Source: Neisseriaceae bacterium CLB008 (GTDB taxonomy: Bacteria > Pseudomonadota > Gammaproteobacteria > Burkholderiales > Neisseriaceae). Taken from it: 64,000 nt of DNA. The DNA lies in contig CP166133.1 of assembly GCA_041228285.1 (NCBI GenBank), positions 2,823,380 to 2,887,379 of the forward strand, written 5' to 3'. Shown piece after piece: positions 1-8,368 of this stretch (the first letter of the stretch is position 1; each line of letters starts with the position of its first letter). A program made the position numbers and the translations under genes. Under the pieces are notes generated by a model that was given only the letters and a program-made list of their open reading frames with translations, did not search any database and was not told where the DNA came from.

Positions 1-495
1 GCTGTACTGACTAAAAAAAGCACGCCACTCATCACTGTTTAAGACGCGATAATCATCGGTTAAATCCAGCTTGCCCGAGGCCAAGGCTAAGGTTTCGGCC
101 TGTTTCAAGACTTCATAAATACCGCCACGCGCCTTAATTGAGCCACTGATCGGCAAGTGGCTGTCACGCTTAAGCCATAGCTGACCGGCCATATTTTGAC
201 TATAGCGCTCGCCCAACTGGTGCTGCAATGCTGAAACCGCCAGCAGTGGAGATTCGACCACCCCTGCCTGGGCACGGGTATCGGGAAATACTTCGGCCAA
301 ATAGGGCGCAAACCGCTTTAAGCGCGCGCTGGCATCGGCCACGTCGGCCGCACTCAAGCCTACCTTGGCCAAGCCCACTGCCGCTGGCGCTACATTAGGG
401 TTAAACCATTCCGTTTCGGTTAAATCGACCAACGCCTGTAACAGCGGATGGCCATCCAGCCAAGCGCGTTTTGTTGCTTCATCCATCAATGCCAT
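1..495 (-). CDS. dsdA: D-serine ammonia-lyase (D-serine dehydratase), 5' part only
   Basis: PLP enzyme that deaminates D-serine to pyruvate and ammonia in the cytoplasm. The open frame starts at ATG 495 and runs 165 codons off the left window edge with no stop, so roughly the C-terminal two thirds are outside. Seen: the family's N-terminal block with TEWFNPN, then [17 protein letters not shown] near residues 110-126, where the lysine of SIKARGG is the Schiff-base lysine known from E. coli DsdA, and IYEVL. The start is backed by an AGGA about 6 bases upstream on the minus strand. Truncation is a window effect, not decay. The divergent neighbour is rlhA. Identification is secure; regulation is not visible. 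Confidence 0.93.
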   Translation of the reverse strand, partial: MALMDEATKRAWLDGHPLLQALVDLTETEWFNPNVAPAAVGLAKVGLSAADVADASARLKRFAPYLAEVFPDTRAQAGVVESPLLAVSALQHQLGERYSQNMAGQLWLKRDSHLPISGSIKARGGIYEVLKQAETLALASGKLDLTDDYRVLNSDEWRAFFSQYS

Positions 496-710
496 ATGAT
501 CCTCATCCTGATGATTATTTTATTTGGCCACTTGGCCTGTGTGTGTCGGCATCGTCTGCCTCAAGGCAAGCCTAAACCAGTCGGCTTCAGGCCGCAACAA
601 AAAGTAGAAACCGCCCGTTCAAAACCCTGCTAAGCATTTGTTCTGTCGTCATAAAAACACCATAAACCCCACACTTCCGCGCGCTTCTAGCAGGCAAATC
701 CGCGTGGTTT

Positions 711-740
711 TTGCCCTAGGCGGCCAATATTGTCTACAAT
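711..740 (+). promoter_or_regulatory. Probable sigma70 promoter of rlhA
   Basis: TTGCCC at 711-716 and TACAAT at 735-740 are separated by 18 bases, with the rlhA ATG at 776, giving a leader of about 30 bases. This is a pattern match only. The remaining 496-710 interval between dsdA and rlhA shows no convincing gene. Confidence 0.45.
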
Positions 741-775
741 ACCCCCCTTATTCTTTATCTTTACGAGTTTTGTCC

Positions 776-2737
776 ATGTCTTTGCCCGCTCACCAGCTTG
801 AATTACTTAGCCCCGCTCGCGACGTCACCATCGCTAAAGAAGCCATTCTCCACGGCGCCGACGCCGTTTACATTGGCGGCCCCAGCTTTGGCGCACGCCA
901 CAACGCCAGCAACGAGCTCAAAGACATTGCCGACTTGGTCAGCTTTGCGCACTTATTTCACGCCCGCGTGTTTGTGACCCTCAACACCATTTTGCACGAC
1001 AATGAGCTAGAGCCTGCGCGCGAACTCATCATCGACCTTTACGAAGCCGGCGTAGACGCATTAATTGTGCAAGACATGGGGATTCTGGCTCTAGACATTC
1101 CGCCGATTGAGCTACACGCCAGCACTCAGTGTGACATTCGCGGCGTAGATAAGGCCAAATTCTTATCCCAGGTTGGGTTTTCCCAACTGGTGTTGGCGCG
1201 CGAATTAAATTTACAAGAGATTCAAGCCATCAGCAGCCAGGTTGACGCCACCATTGAATTCTTTATTCACGGTGCGCTGTGCGTGGCCTATTCTGGCCAG
1301 TGCAATATCTCTCACGCCCAAACCGGCCGCAGCGCCAACCGCGGTGACTGTTCCCAAGCCTGTCGCCTGCCCTACACTTTAAAAGACGACCAAGGTCGCG
1401 TAGTGGCCTTCGACAAACACTTACTGTCGATGAAAGACAACGATCAAAGCCAAAACATGTTGGCCTTAGTCAATGCCGGCGTGCGCTCCTTCAAAATTGA
1501 AGGGCGTTATAAAGACATGAACTACGTTAAAAACATCACTGCCCATTATCGCCAAATCCTCGACGGCATTTTATTGGATCGCCCCGATTTAGCCCGTGCG
1601 TCCAGCGGCCTAACCGAACACTTTTTCGTGCCCTCAACCGACAAGACCTTCCACCGCGGCAGCACCGACTATTTTGTGCAAGACCGTAAAATTGACATTG
1701 GGGCCTTTGATTCGCCCAAATTCATCGGCCTACCGGTTGGTGAAGTGGTGCGCGTACACAAAGACCATTTAGAAGTCAAAACCACCGACCCGTTAACCAA
1801 TGGCGATGGTCTCAACGTGATGATCAAGCGCGACATCGTGGGCTTTCGGGCCAATGAAGTCAAAGAAATCAGCCCGCTACACTACCGTGTCTATCCAAAT
1901 GAAATGCTGGCCGACTTCGCCAAGCTACGCCCTGAACATCCATTAAACCGCAACCTTGACCACAACTGGCAGCAGGCTTTAACCAAGAAATCCAGTGAGC
2001 GTAAAATCGGCGTCGACTTACACCTCAGCGGCCACGCCAACCAACTCACCTTAAGCGCCACCAGCGAAGAGGGCGTCTACGTCAGCGCCAGTATCAACGG
2101 CCCGTTTGCAGAGGCCACCCAACCCGAAAAAGCCTGGCAAAACCTGCGCGACGGCATCAGCAAGCTAGGCCAAACGCCTTACCTAGCCAACGACATTCAG
2201 ATTGATTTACTGACGGCCTATTTCGTACCCAACGCCCAGCTCAAAGCCTTGCGCCGCGACGTCATCGATGCGCTAACCCATGAACGCATAGCAGCCCATC
2301 CGCGCGGCAGCCGCAAGCCTGAAGCCGTGCCGGCACCGGTCTACCCTGAAACCCATCTCACCTTCTTGGCCAACGTATACAACCACAAGGCACGCGGGTT
2401 TTATGAGCAACACGGCGTGGCCCTTATCGATGCCGCCTATGAAGCCCATGAAGAAAAAGGCGACGTGCCGGTGATGATCACCAAACACTGCCTGCGCTTT
2501 GCGTTTAATCTGTGCCCGAAGCAGGCCAAAGGCGTTCAAGGCGTGCGCACCAAGGTCACGCCTATGCAGCTGGTGCACAACGATGAGGTGCTGACCCTTA
2601 AATTCGACTGCAAGCCTTGTGAAATGCACGTAATCGGTAAGATTAAAGGCCACATTTTGAACACACCGCTGGCCGGCAGCGTGCTCGGTTCAATCTCGCC
2701 CGAAGACCTTAAAAAGACCATTCGCGCCCCTCACTAG
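776..2737 (+). CDS. rlhA: 23S rRNA 5-hydroxycytidine C2501 synthase, peptidase U32 family
   Basis: RlhA (YdcP) hydroxylates C2501 of 23S rRNA; the family belongs to the U32 'peptidase-like' group. From ATG 776 the product is 653 residues, the same length as E. coli RlhA, and it opens with MSLPAHQLELLSPARD like the E. coli protein. The frame is open upstream to 638, but that extension has no family match and spans the promoter, so 776 is the better start. Seen: GGPSFGARHNAS, the ELHASTQCDIR block, and the cysteine-rich CVAYSGQCNISHAQTGRSANRGDCSQACR region that marks this family. Monocistronic, ended by a strong terminator at 2760-2800. Very high family confidence. Confidence 0.95.
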   Translation: MSLPAHQLELLSPARDVTIAKEAILHGADAVYIGGPSFGARHNASNELKDIADLVSFAHLFHARVFVTLNTILHDNELEPARELIIDLYEAGVDALIVQDMGILALDIPPIELHASTQCDIRGVDKAKFLSQVGFSQLVLARELNLQEIQAISSQVDATIEFFIHGALCVAYSGQCNISHAQTGRSANRGDCSQACRLPYTLKDDQGRVVAFDKHLLSMKDNDQSQNMLALVNAGVRSFKIEGRYKDMNYVKNITAHYRQILDGILLDRPDLARASSGLTEHFFVPSTDKTFHRGSTDYFVQDRKIDIGAFDSPKFIGLPVGEVVRVHKDHLEVKTTDPLTNGDGLNVMIKRDIVGFRANEVKEISPLHYRVYPNEMLADFAKLRPEHPLNRNLDHNWQQALTKKSSERKIGVDLHLSGHANQLTLSATSEEGVYVSASINGPFAEATQPEKAWQNLRDGISKLGQTPYLANDIQIDLLTAYFVPNAQLKALRRDVIDALTHERIAAHPRGSRKPEAVPAPVYPETHLTFLANVYNHKARGFYEQHGVALIDAAYEAHEEKGDVPVMITKHCLRFAFNLCPKQAKGVQGVRTKVTPMQLVHNDEVLTLKFDCKPCEMHVIGKIKGHILNTPLAGSVLGSISPEDLKKTIRAPH

Positions 2738-2759
2738 GCGCATTTCTGGCCCCAAACGG

Positions 2760-2800
2760 CCCCCTGTCGTGAAATTAGACTACACGACAGGGGGTTTTTT
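2760..2800 (+). terminator. Rho-independent terminator after rlhA
   Basis: Perfect 12-bp stem CCCCCTGTCGTG (2760-2771) with CACGACAGGGGG (2783-2794), followed by six T residues. It lies 22 bases after the rlhA stop codon. Confidence 0.93.
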
Positions 2801-2854
2801 CAGCTAAACTAAGGGCTGAAGTTTTTTATCCTTAATGAAAGTCTGTTTGAAATC

Positions 2855-3205
2855 ATGAACCGTCAATCCAAAAACCGTTTGTCTCGTTTAAACAAACGTC
2901 AGCAAAAAAAATTACTCGTGGGTGCTTACCAAGAACTGGGCTTTGGCATTCTTTTCCAATTTAAAGCCGACACCGATCCACAGCTAATCGACAGCACCCT
3001 AGACGCCGTTTTGTCTTTAGTCGACGATGAAGGCGCCACCTTTGGCGGCTACTGCAATGGTCAGCTGTTTGAAGGCATGGTCATGCCGCTGAACCGTCAA
3101 GTGATCAGCGCTGAGTCTCGCCAAAAAGTCATCGACTTATTGGCCACCTTCTCGCACATTGAAGACGTACAAGTAAGCGAATTCGTGGACGCTTGGTACG
3201 ACTAA
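2855..3205 (+). CDS. yggL: YggL family 50S ribosome-associated protein (DUF469)
   Basis: 116-residue cytoplasmic protein. The N-terminus is basic (NRQSKNRLSRLNKRQQKK), then GAYQELGFGILFQF, DSTLDAVLSLVDDEGATFGG and a C-terminal VSEFVDAWYD, which matches the E. coli YggL pattern of RSRRLRKK, EFQELGF and SELFDVWWD. YggL is reported to bind the 50S subunit; its exact role in ribosome function is not settled. It stands alone between two terminators and converges on mrcA. The family call rests on these motifs and the length. Confidence 0.85.
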   Translation: MNRQSKNRLSRLNKRQQKKLLVGAYQELGFGILFQFKADTDPQLIDSTLDAVLSLVDDEGATFGGYCNGQLFEGMVMPLNRQVISAESRQKVIDLLATFSHIEDVQVSEFVDAWYD

Positions 3206-3220
3206 GCCCACGTCAGCATA

Positions 3221-3253
3221 AAAAAAGCCCTTGAGTGACTCAAGGGCTTTTTT
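3221..3253. terminator. Bidirectional terminator between yggL and mrcA
   Basis: AAAAAAGCCCTTGAGT pairs with ACTCAAGGGCTTTTTT, with A and T tracts on both sides, so it can end both the plus-strand yggL transcript and the minus-strand mrcA transcript. Confidence 0.92.
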
Positions 3254-3275
3254 GTGCGCGCTGCGAACGGCCTCT

Positions 3276-5651
3276 TTAGAACAGGCTGTCGATGGCTTCG
3301 CTATTGGCTGGCGGTGCGGCCACGGTTGGCGGGGCTTCCGAATCAGGCTCACTACCGCCACCTTCTTTAGGTGCCGAGCCGCCACCGCTTGGCCCACCTT
3401 CACTGCGGTTGTCCAAAGCCAAAGATGGATTGGTGCGCTGATACTCTTGATAGAAGTATTCATTGCCATGACGAACCAAGCCTTCAGGCACTTTAGGCGC
3501 CACAACAGGCTTACCTTTAAGCGCGGTACGCATGTAGTCAATCCAAATCGGCAAGGCCGCCAAACCACCGTAGCCTAAACGGCCTAAGCTGCGAGGCTTG
3601 TCGTAGCCCACATACACCACGCTGACCAAGTCTGGCGTATAGCCAGTAAACCAAGCATCTTTACCTTCGTTGGTGGTACCCGTTTTACCGGCAATGTCTG
3701 AACGGCCCAAGACCGAAGCACGTGAAGCGGTACCACGCTTGGTGATTTCCTGCATGATGTTGGTCATGATGAAGGCGTTACGTGGGTCGATCACCAGTTT
3801 CGCCGTGGCACCCGCCACCAGCGGTTGGGTTTGCGCCCGTAAATGATCCCCTTCATAAATACGATCGATCACGTAAGGTGCCACACGATAGCCACCGTTA
3901 GCAAAGACTGAATAAGCCTGAGCCATTTGCATCGGCGTCACCGAGCCTGCCCCCAAAGCCATCGAATAAGAGGCTGGGTGATCTTTGGCGTTAAAGCCAA
4001 AGCGCTGAATGTACTCTTTGGCAAACGGCATGCCCACCGCCATCAACACGCGAATGGTCACCATGTTTTTCGAGTACACCAAGGCTTCACGCATAGGGAT
4101 GTAGCCAGAATATTTATTATTCGAGTTTTTCGGACGCCATACGCCGCCGTTGGCCCCCATACCCGGAATGGCAATCGGTGCATCGTTAATCGGCGTTGCC
4201 GCCGTCAAACCACGCTCTAGGCCGGCAGAATAAATAAAGGGCTTAAAGGTCGAGCCAGGTTGACGCCATGCCTGAGCCGCACGGTTAAAGGAGCGCTTGT
4301 GGAAGTCAAAGCCACCCACCAATGCCTGTACGGCACCGGTTTTCGGATCCACCGACACCAGCGCGCCCTCTGCTTCTGGCACCTGGACGATTTTCCAGAA
4401 CGGATTGCTGCTTTCGCTATTGGCGGCCTGAATGCGGATCAAGGCACCCGGCTGAATTTGCTTGTCGCCCATTTTGCTGGCGCCAATAGCGGCCTTGGCA
4501 AAGGTCAAACCATTGCCTTGAATCGTGGCTAACTTACCGCCTTTAACGTAGGCCTCAACTACTGAACCTGTGGCTTTCAGCACCACAGCAGGGCGCATGC
4601 CTTCTAAGTCGTAATGACCGTCTAAAATCTCATCCAGTTCGATGTAGAGGTTTTTCGAATCCAGCTTTTTCAGATCAATAAAGTCTTCGGCCCCGCGATA
4701 GCGCTGTGATTTATCAAAATTCAGCATGCCTTGGCGAAAAGCCTTAGTGGCCGCGGTTTGATTCACGCTGTTAACCGTGGTGTAGACCTTAAAACCGTTG
4801 GTATAGGCTTCTTCACCGTATTTATCCACCATAGACTGACGCGCCATTTCGGCCACGTACAGGGCGTTTTGATCAATGCCGCTTTGGAATTTGGTGTATT
4901 TCAACTGTTCACTTAAAGCCGCTTGACGCTCGGCTTCGGTAATCATGCCCAATTCTTGCATATTGTTCAAAATATAAGCCTGGCGTTGCTGCGCCCGCTT
5001 CGGATTCACGATAGGGTTAAACGCCGATGGGGCTTTAGGCAAACCGGCCAACATGGTGGCCTCGCCCAAGGTCAGCTGCGACACAGGCTTACCAAAATAG
5101 GTATGGGCCGCGGCGGCAAAACCATAGGCACGCTGGCCCAAGTAAATTTGGTTGAAATACAGCTCTAGAATTTCATCTTTACTCAGCTGTTGCTCAATTT
5201 TATACGCCAATAAGGCTTCGTTAAACTTACGCGTGAACGTGCGCTCATTGGTCAAAAAGAAGTTTTTAGCCACTTGCTGCGTGATGGTACTGGCACCAGA
5301 ACGCACCCCACCAGAAACCATATTGCCCACCATGGCGCGCGAAATGCCCACCACGTCCACGCCCCAGTGCTCATAAAAGCGCTTGTCTTCGGCGGCCATC
5401 ACGGCATTTTTAAGATTGTCTGGAAAATCTTGGATTTTGGTGAACGAGCGACGCTCTTCGCCATAGAGGCCAATTAATTTTCCATCAGAAGTATATATTT
5501 CCAAAGGCATTTTGGGTTTATAATTGGTCACAATATCCAATTTGGGTAATCTTGGATAGGTGACTAAAACCGCGATCGCCACGATGCCGGCGCCCAAAAT
5601 GGCAAAGCCAAGAATGAGGCCGATAAGCGTTGTGAAGAGTCGTTTAAGCAT
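3276..5651 (-). CDS. mrcA: Penicillin-binding protein 1A (bifunctional peptidoglycan synthase)
   Basis: Class A PBP that polymerises and cross-links peptidoglycan, anchored in the inner membrane. 791 residues. Seen: cytoplasmic KR then one membrane segment at about 8-31; GT51 glycosyltransferase motif EDKRFYEH with catalytic Glu88; STITQQVAKN near 121-130; transpeptidase SxxK at Ser467-Lys470 (GSTFKP), SxN at 527-529 (SKN) and KTGT at 656-659. The C-terminal ~45 residues are low-complexity Gly/Ser/Pro/Glu. A bidirectional terminator follows. Divergent from pilM, the classic ponA-pil arrangement of Beta- and Gammaproteobacteria. All catalytic motifs are intact. Called ponA in Neisseria. Confidence 0.96.
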   Translation of the reverse strand: MLKRLFTTLIGLILGFAILGAGIVAIAVLVTYPRLPKLDIVTNYKPKMPLEIYTSDGKLIGLYGEERRSFTKIQDFPDNLKNAVMAAEDKRFYEHWGVDVVGISRAMVGNMVSGGVRSGASTITQQVAKNFFLTNERTFTRKFNEALLAYKIEQQLSKDEILELYFNQIYLGQRAYGFAAAAHTYFGKPVSQLTLGEATMLAGLPKAPSAFNPIVNPKRAQQRQAYILNNMQELGMITEAERQAALSEQLKYTKFQSGIDQNALYVAEMARQSMVDKYGEEAYTNGFKVYTTVNSVNQTAATKAFRQGMLNFDKSQRYRGAEDFIDLKKLDSKNLYIELDEILDGHYDLEGMRPAVVLKATGSVVEAYVKGGKLATIQGNGLTFAKAAIGASKMGDKQIQPGALIRIQAANSESSNPFWKIVQVPEAEGALVSVDPKTGAVQALVGGFDFHKRSFNRAAQAWRQPGSTFKPFIYSAGLERGLTAATPINDAPIAIPGMGANGGVWRPKNSNNKYSGYIPMREALVYSKNMVTIRVLMAVGMPFAKEYIQRFGFNAKDHPASYSMALGAGSVTPMQMAQAYSVFANGGYRVAPYVIDRIYEGDHLRAQTQPLVAGATAKLVIDPRNAFIMTNIMQEITKRGTASRASVLGRSDIAGKTGTTNEGKDAWFTGYTPDLVSVVYVGYDKPRSLGRLGYGGLAALPIWIDYMRTALKGKPVVAPKVPEGLVRHGNEYFYQEYQRTNPSLALDNRSEGGPSGGGSAPKEGGGSEPDSEAPPTVAAPPANSEAIDSLF

Positions 5652-5770
5652 AAATAGTTATTAACCATAGGGATATAAGCATTGCAGGCAGTATAAATTT
5701 AAAGGCACCCGAATGCAAAATCTAAATCTTAAAAGTAAAAATACAACAGTCGTTACCTGGGAGTAACCAC

Positions 5771-6766
5771 ATGTTTGCTCAGTTTAAAAAGCACCTGCAC
5801 ACTCAATGGCGTCTCTGGCGCTCTACGCCACCGTTTGAGCCTGCCAGCATGGCGATTGGGGTCAGCCATGAGGCCACTCAAATTCACGCGTTGCAGTTAC
5901 GCCGTGGCCACGACGGCGCCTTAACCATACAACTGCACGCCCACGTCAGCCATTTACCGCTGGCGGCCACGCCTTGGGGCTTAACCGAAGCCAGCCTCAG
6001 TGCTTTGGCGCCTTTATTGCCCACGCCAACACCTTCACTGGTTTTGGCGTTGCCCTCGGCACTGGTACAGCATCAATACCGGCACCTGCCCGCGCCTGAT
6101 CAAACCCTAGACGAGCAGGCCTACGCTGCCTTAGCGCAGGAGGTTGCACCAGATTCAGTCGCCATGGACTACCAATGCTTAGACGTCGCCACGCCAGACA
6201 GTTCCCCTTTATATCTATTGTGTTACGCTCATCTTGATGCGGTACACCACTACCAAAGAGTGGCCCAAGCCCTACAGCTGCACCTAAGTTGCCTTGACGT
6301 CGAGCCGTTCGCCGCCTTGAACGCGTGGTATTTTTGGCTACAGCGCCAGGCGCCCACGCAGATGGATCAAGTATTGCTGCTGATTCACGCCCGCCCAACT
6401 GATTTAAGCGTGTTGTTTAGTCAGCGACAGCGGTTAATTCACCACGCCAACACGCCCCTCATCGACACACCAGAACATCCCGAGCCCGTTCAAGCCCGCG
6501 ACTTTATCCTACAGTGCTGGCAAAGTTTTCACGCCACCCACAACGCCCCGGTAGCCCATGCCTACCTCACGGGGCGACACAGCCTAAACCCTAACTTTCG
6601 CCACGCCATTGCTAAAAGCCTCAGCGTGCCCCTTATCTGCGCCCACCCCGTCACCGCCTTGGCTGCTAGCCCACCGTTCACAGCACAGGCCCTCAACGAG
6701 CACGCCCCCGACCTCCTCATTACTTTTGGCCTCGCCCTCAGGGCGCTAGATGGTGCCCCACCATGA
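5771..6766 (+). CDS. pilM: PilM/HofM-like type IV pilus assembly protein
   Basis: First gene of a pilMNOPQ-type operon. PilM is an actin-like cytoplasmic protein that binds the PilN N-terminus and helps align the pilus machine. This product has 331 residues, shorter than Neisseria PilM (about 370), and its nucleotide-binding motifs are hard to see: MAIGVSHEATQIHAL (about 27-41) may stand for phosphate-1. The identification comes mostly from position, size and the downstream PilN/O/P/Q order; the sequence itself is divergent, nearer to HofM or ComA in style. It overlaps pilN by four bases (ATG at 6763, stop TGA at 6764-6766), so translation is probably coupled. Confidence 0.75.
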   Translation: MFAQFKKHLHTQWRLWRSTPPFEPASMAIGVSHEATQIHALQLRRGHDGALTIQLHAHVSHLPLAATPWGLTEASLSALAPLLPTPTPSLVLALPSALVQHQYRHLPAPDQTLDEQAYAALAQEVAPDSVAMDYQCLDVATPDSSPLYLLCYAHLDAVHHYQRVAQALQLHLSCLDVEPFAALNAWYFWLQRQAPTQMDQVLLLIHARPTDLSVLFSQRQRLIHHANTPLIDTPEHPEPVQARDFILQCWQSFHATHNAPVAHAYLTGRHSLNPNFRHAIAKSLSVPLICAHPVTALAASPPFTAQALNEHAPDLLITFGLALRALDGAPP

Positions 6767-7293
6767 TTCGCCTCAATCTTTTACCCCATCGTCTGGCGCA
6801 GCAGCGTGCGGCAGCGGACGTGCTCAAGCACAAGGCCTGCACCGTCATAGCCGCCGCTGTCGGCCTAAGCCTCGGCATTGCCCTCATTTCCTGGGGGCTG
6901 TTGTGGCAACAGCAGCAGCGTCACGCCTACTTACAGCGGCTCACCGCCAACCTTGCCGTCGACGCTCAGCACAGCCAAGCACTGAGCGCCCAGATCGCCG
7001 CACAACAAGCGCAGCAGGCCGAACTGGCCCACCTCATGGCACAGCAAGCCTTGCCGTGGTTTCTACTCACCCAGCTACAGGCTTTACTGCCCCCTAGCCT
7101 CCACCTCACCCAGCTGGCGTGGCAACCGCCCTACCTCACCTTAGAAGGCTTGTCCCATAGCCATGAAGCCATCGCCCTACTGATGACCGACCTGAACCAA
7201 ACCCCGTGGCTCAATCACGCCACCCTTTTGTCCAGCCAACAGCAAGCCGACGCTTGGGCCTTTGCCCTCAGCGTACAGATGGCGCAACCATGA
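6763..7293 (+). CDS. pilN: PilN-like inner-membrane pilus assembly protein
   Basis: 176 residues with MIRLNLLPHR at the N-terminus; INLLP-type openings are the conserved PilN motif that binds PilM. One membrane segment at about 29-49, then a Gln/Ala-rich coiled coil (about 50-90) and a small C-terminal periplasmic domain. With PilO it forms the inner-membrane alignment complex of type IV pili or competence pseudopili. Its stop codon overlaps the pilO start. Function is assigned from the N-terminal motif, topology and operon position. Confidence 0.85.
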   Translation: MIRLNLLPHRLAQQRAAADVLKHKACTVIAAAVGLSLGIALISWGLLWQQQQRHAYLQRLTANLAVDAQHSQALSAQIAAQQAQQAELAHLMAQQALPWFLLTQLQALLPPSLHLTQLAWQPPYLTLEGLSHSHEAIALLMTDLNQTPWLNHATLLSSQQQADAWAFALSVQMAQP

Positions 7294-7886
7294 AGGCGCC
7301 GTGGCCAAAATGGGCGCAATCTCCCCCTTGGCAGCAGTATTGCGGCCTGCTGGCGGTGGCCGTCTTCATCCTTCTCTTGGCCGCCTTAGCCTTATGGCGG
7401 CCGCTGTGGACGGCCTATCAGCAAGCCCAGCGGCAAGAGCCACAACAGCGAGAGGCTTATGAGCGCACTTGGCAGCAGGCCCAACAACTACCCCTATGGC
7501 TGGCGCGCCAGCCGCTGGCCGAAGCGGCACTGCGCCAACAGCAAGCGCGGCTACCCACGGCGGTCCCAGTTGACCTTGCCCCACCCTTACACCAGCTACT
7601 GGCCACCCACAATGTGACGCTCAGCCAAGCCCGCCCATTGCCCATCGACATGCTTGGAGACCTACAGGCCCATCCTTATCTGCTCAGCGGCAGCGGCGAG
7701 GTGGCGGCCGTTTTGGGATTGATTCAGGCATTTAGCCACCATCCAGAAGGCTTGATTCTGACCCGCCTACACCTGAGCTTAGCGCCTAACCATCAACCGC
7801 CGCAGTTGACCTTAGAGGCTCAGCTACACACCTTAAGATTACCGCCCGACCCCACTGACGTGGAGGCCGCTGATGCCACGCTTTAA
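7290..7886 (+). CDS. pilO: PilO-like inner-membrane pilus assembly protein
   Basis: 198 residues from ATG 7290, which overlaps the pilN stop (ATGA); the frame is open further upstream but that part duplicates pilN coding sequence. One membrane segment at about 19-40, then a Gln-rich coiled coil and a periplasmic domain ending about residue 190. PilO forms a heterodimer with PilN and links to PilP. The sequence is too divergent for a residue-level match, so the call leans on topology and the PilN/PilP neighbours. The 3' end overlaps pilP by 14 bases. Confidence 0.82.
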   Translation: MKAPWPKWAQSPPWQQYCGLLAVAVFILLLAALALWRPLWTAYQQAQRQEPQQREAYERTWQQAQQLPLWLARQPLAEAALRQQQARLPTAVPVDLAPPLHQLLATHNVTLSQARPLPIDMLGDLQAHPYLLSGSGEVAAVLGLIQAFSHHPEGLILTRLHLSLAPNHQPPQLTLEAQLHTLRLPPDPTDVEAADATL

Positions 7887-8343
7887 GTCTGGGCGTAGCC
7901 TCTTCCAGATGAGTCTAGCGCTGGCGCTTGGCGGCTGCACACATGAACCCGCTGACCTCAAAGCTTGGCAGCACAGCCTCAACACCCAGACCGCGCCCCC
8001 CTTACCGGCCTGGCCCAATACTGAGCAGCCCTATGCCTTAGACCACGACACACCGGCCCTCCTGACCTTATTTAGCCCCGAAGCACGCCGCCCCGAATCT
8101 GCCGAACAGGCCTTGGTGTTTTATCCCATTGCCCAGCTTCGTTACGTCGGCACCATCAGTACGCCAGATCAACGCTGGGCCATCATCTACACCCCTAGCG
8201 GCATACACTTAGCCAGCCAAGGCAGCTTACTGGGCTTAGAACATTGGTCGCTTGAGCGTATTGATCAGGCGGCGCTCACCCTCATGCCGCGCCAGCCCGA
8301 TGCAGCACCGTTACAGCTGCCCCTTAGCGCGGCACCGCCCTAA
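7873..8343 (+). CDS. pilP: PilP-like lipoprotein of the pilus secretin complex
   Basis: 156 residues with a lipoprotein signal: basic start, hydrophobic SLALALGG, then Cys22 of the lipobox. The mature part contains the family pattern: an extended linker, then LRYVGTI (about 95), WAIIYTPSGIHLASQGSLLGLEHW and a closing set of strands, as in the PilP beta domain that docks on PilQ. PilP normally tethers the PilN/PilO inner-membrane ring to the outer-membrane secretin. Slightly short compared with Neisseria PilP (about 180). Fifth position in a tightly overlapped operon. Confidence 0.85.
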   Translation: MPRFKSGRSLFQMSLALALGGCTHEPADLKAWQHSLNTQTAPPLPAWPNTEQPYALDHDTPALLTLFSPEARRPESAEQALVFYPIAQLRYVGTISTPDQRWAIIYTPSGIHLASQGSLLGLEHWSLERIDQAALTLMPRQPDAAPLQLPLSAAPP

Positions 8344-8368
8344 ACCTTTAATGAGAAATGCCCACCCT

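Noticed and set aside
448-633. Plus-strand frame of 61 codons between dsdA and rlhA
   Set aside because: It overlaps the dsdA start on the opposite strand, lacks a ribosome site and has no family resemblance.
638-775. 46-codon upstream extension of rlhA
   Set aside because: It spans the likely promoter, and the family start MSLPAHQLELLSPARD is at 776, giving the exact E. coli length.
2273-2653. 126-codon minus-strand frame inside rlhA
   Set aside because: Antisense shadow of a strongly conserved gene; composition is typical of reverse-complement frames in GC-rich codons.
3137-3568. 143-codon minus-strand frame over yggL and mrcA ends
   Set aside because: It crosses the bidirectional terminator and shadows the C-terminus of mrcA in another frame.
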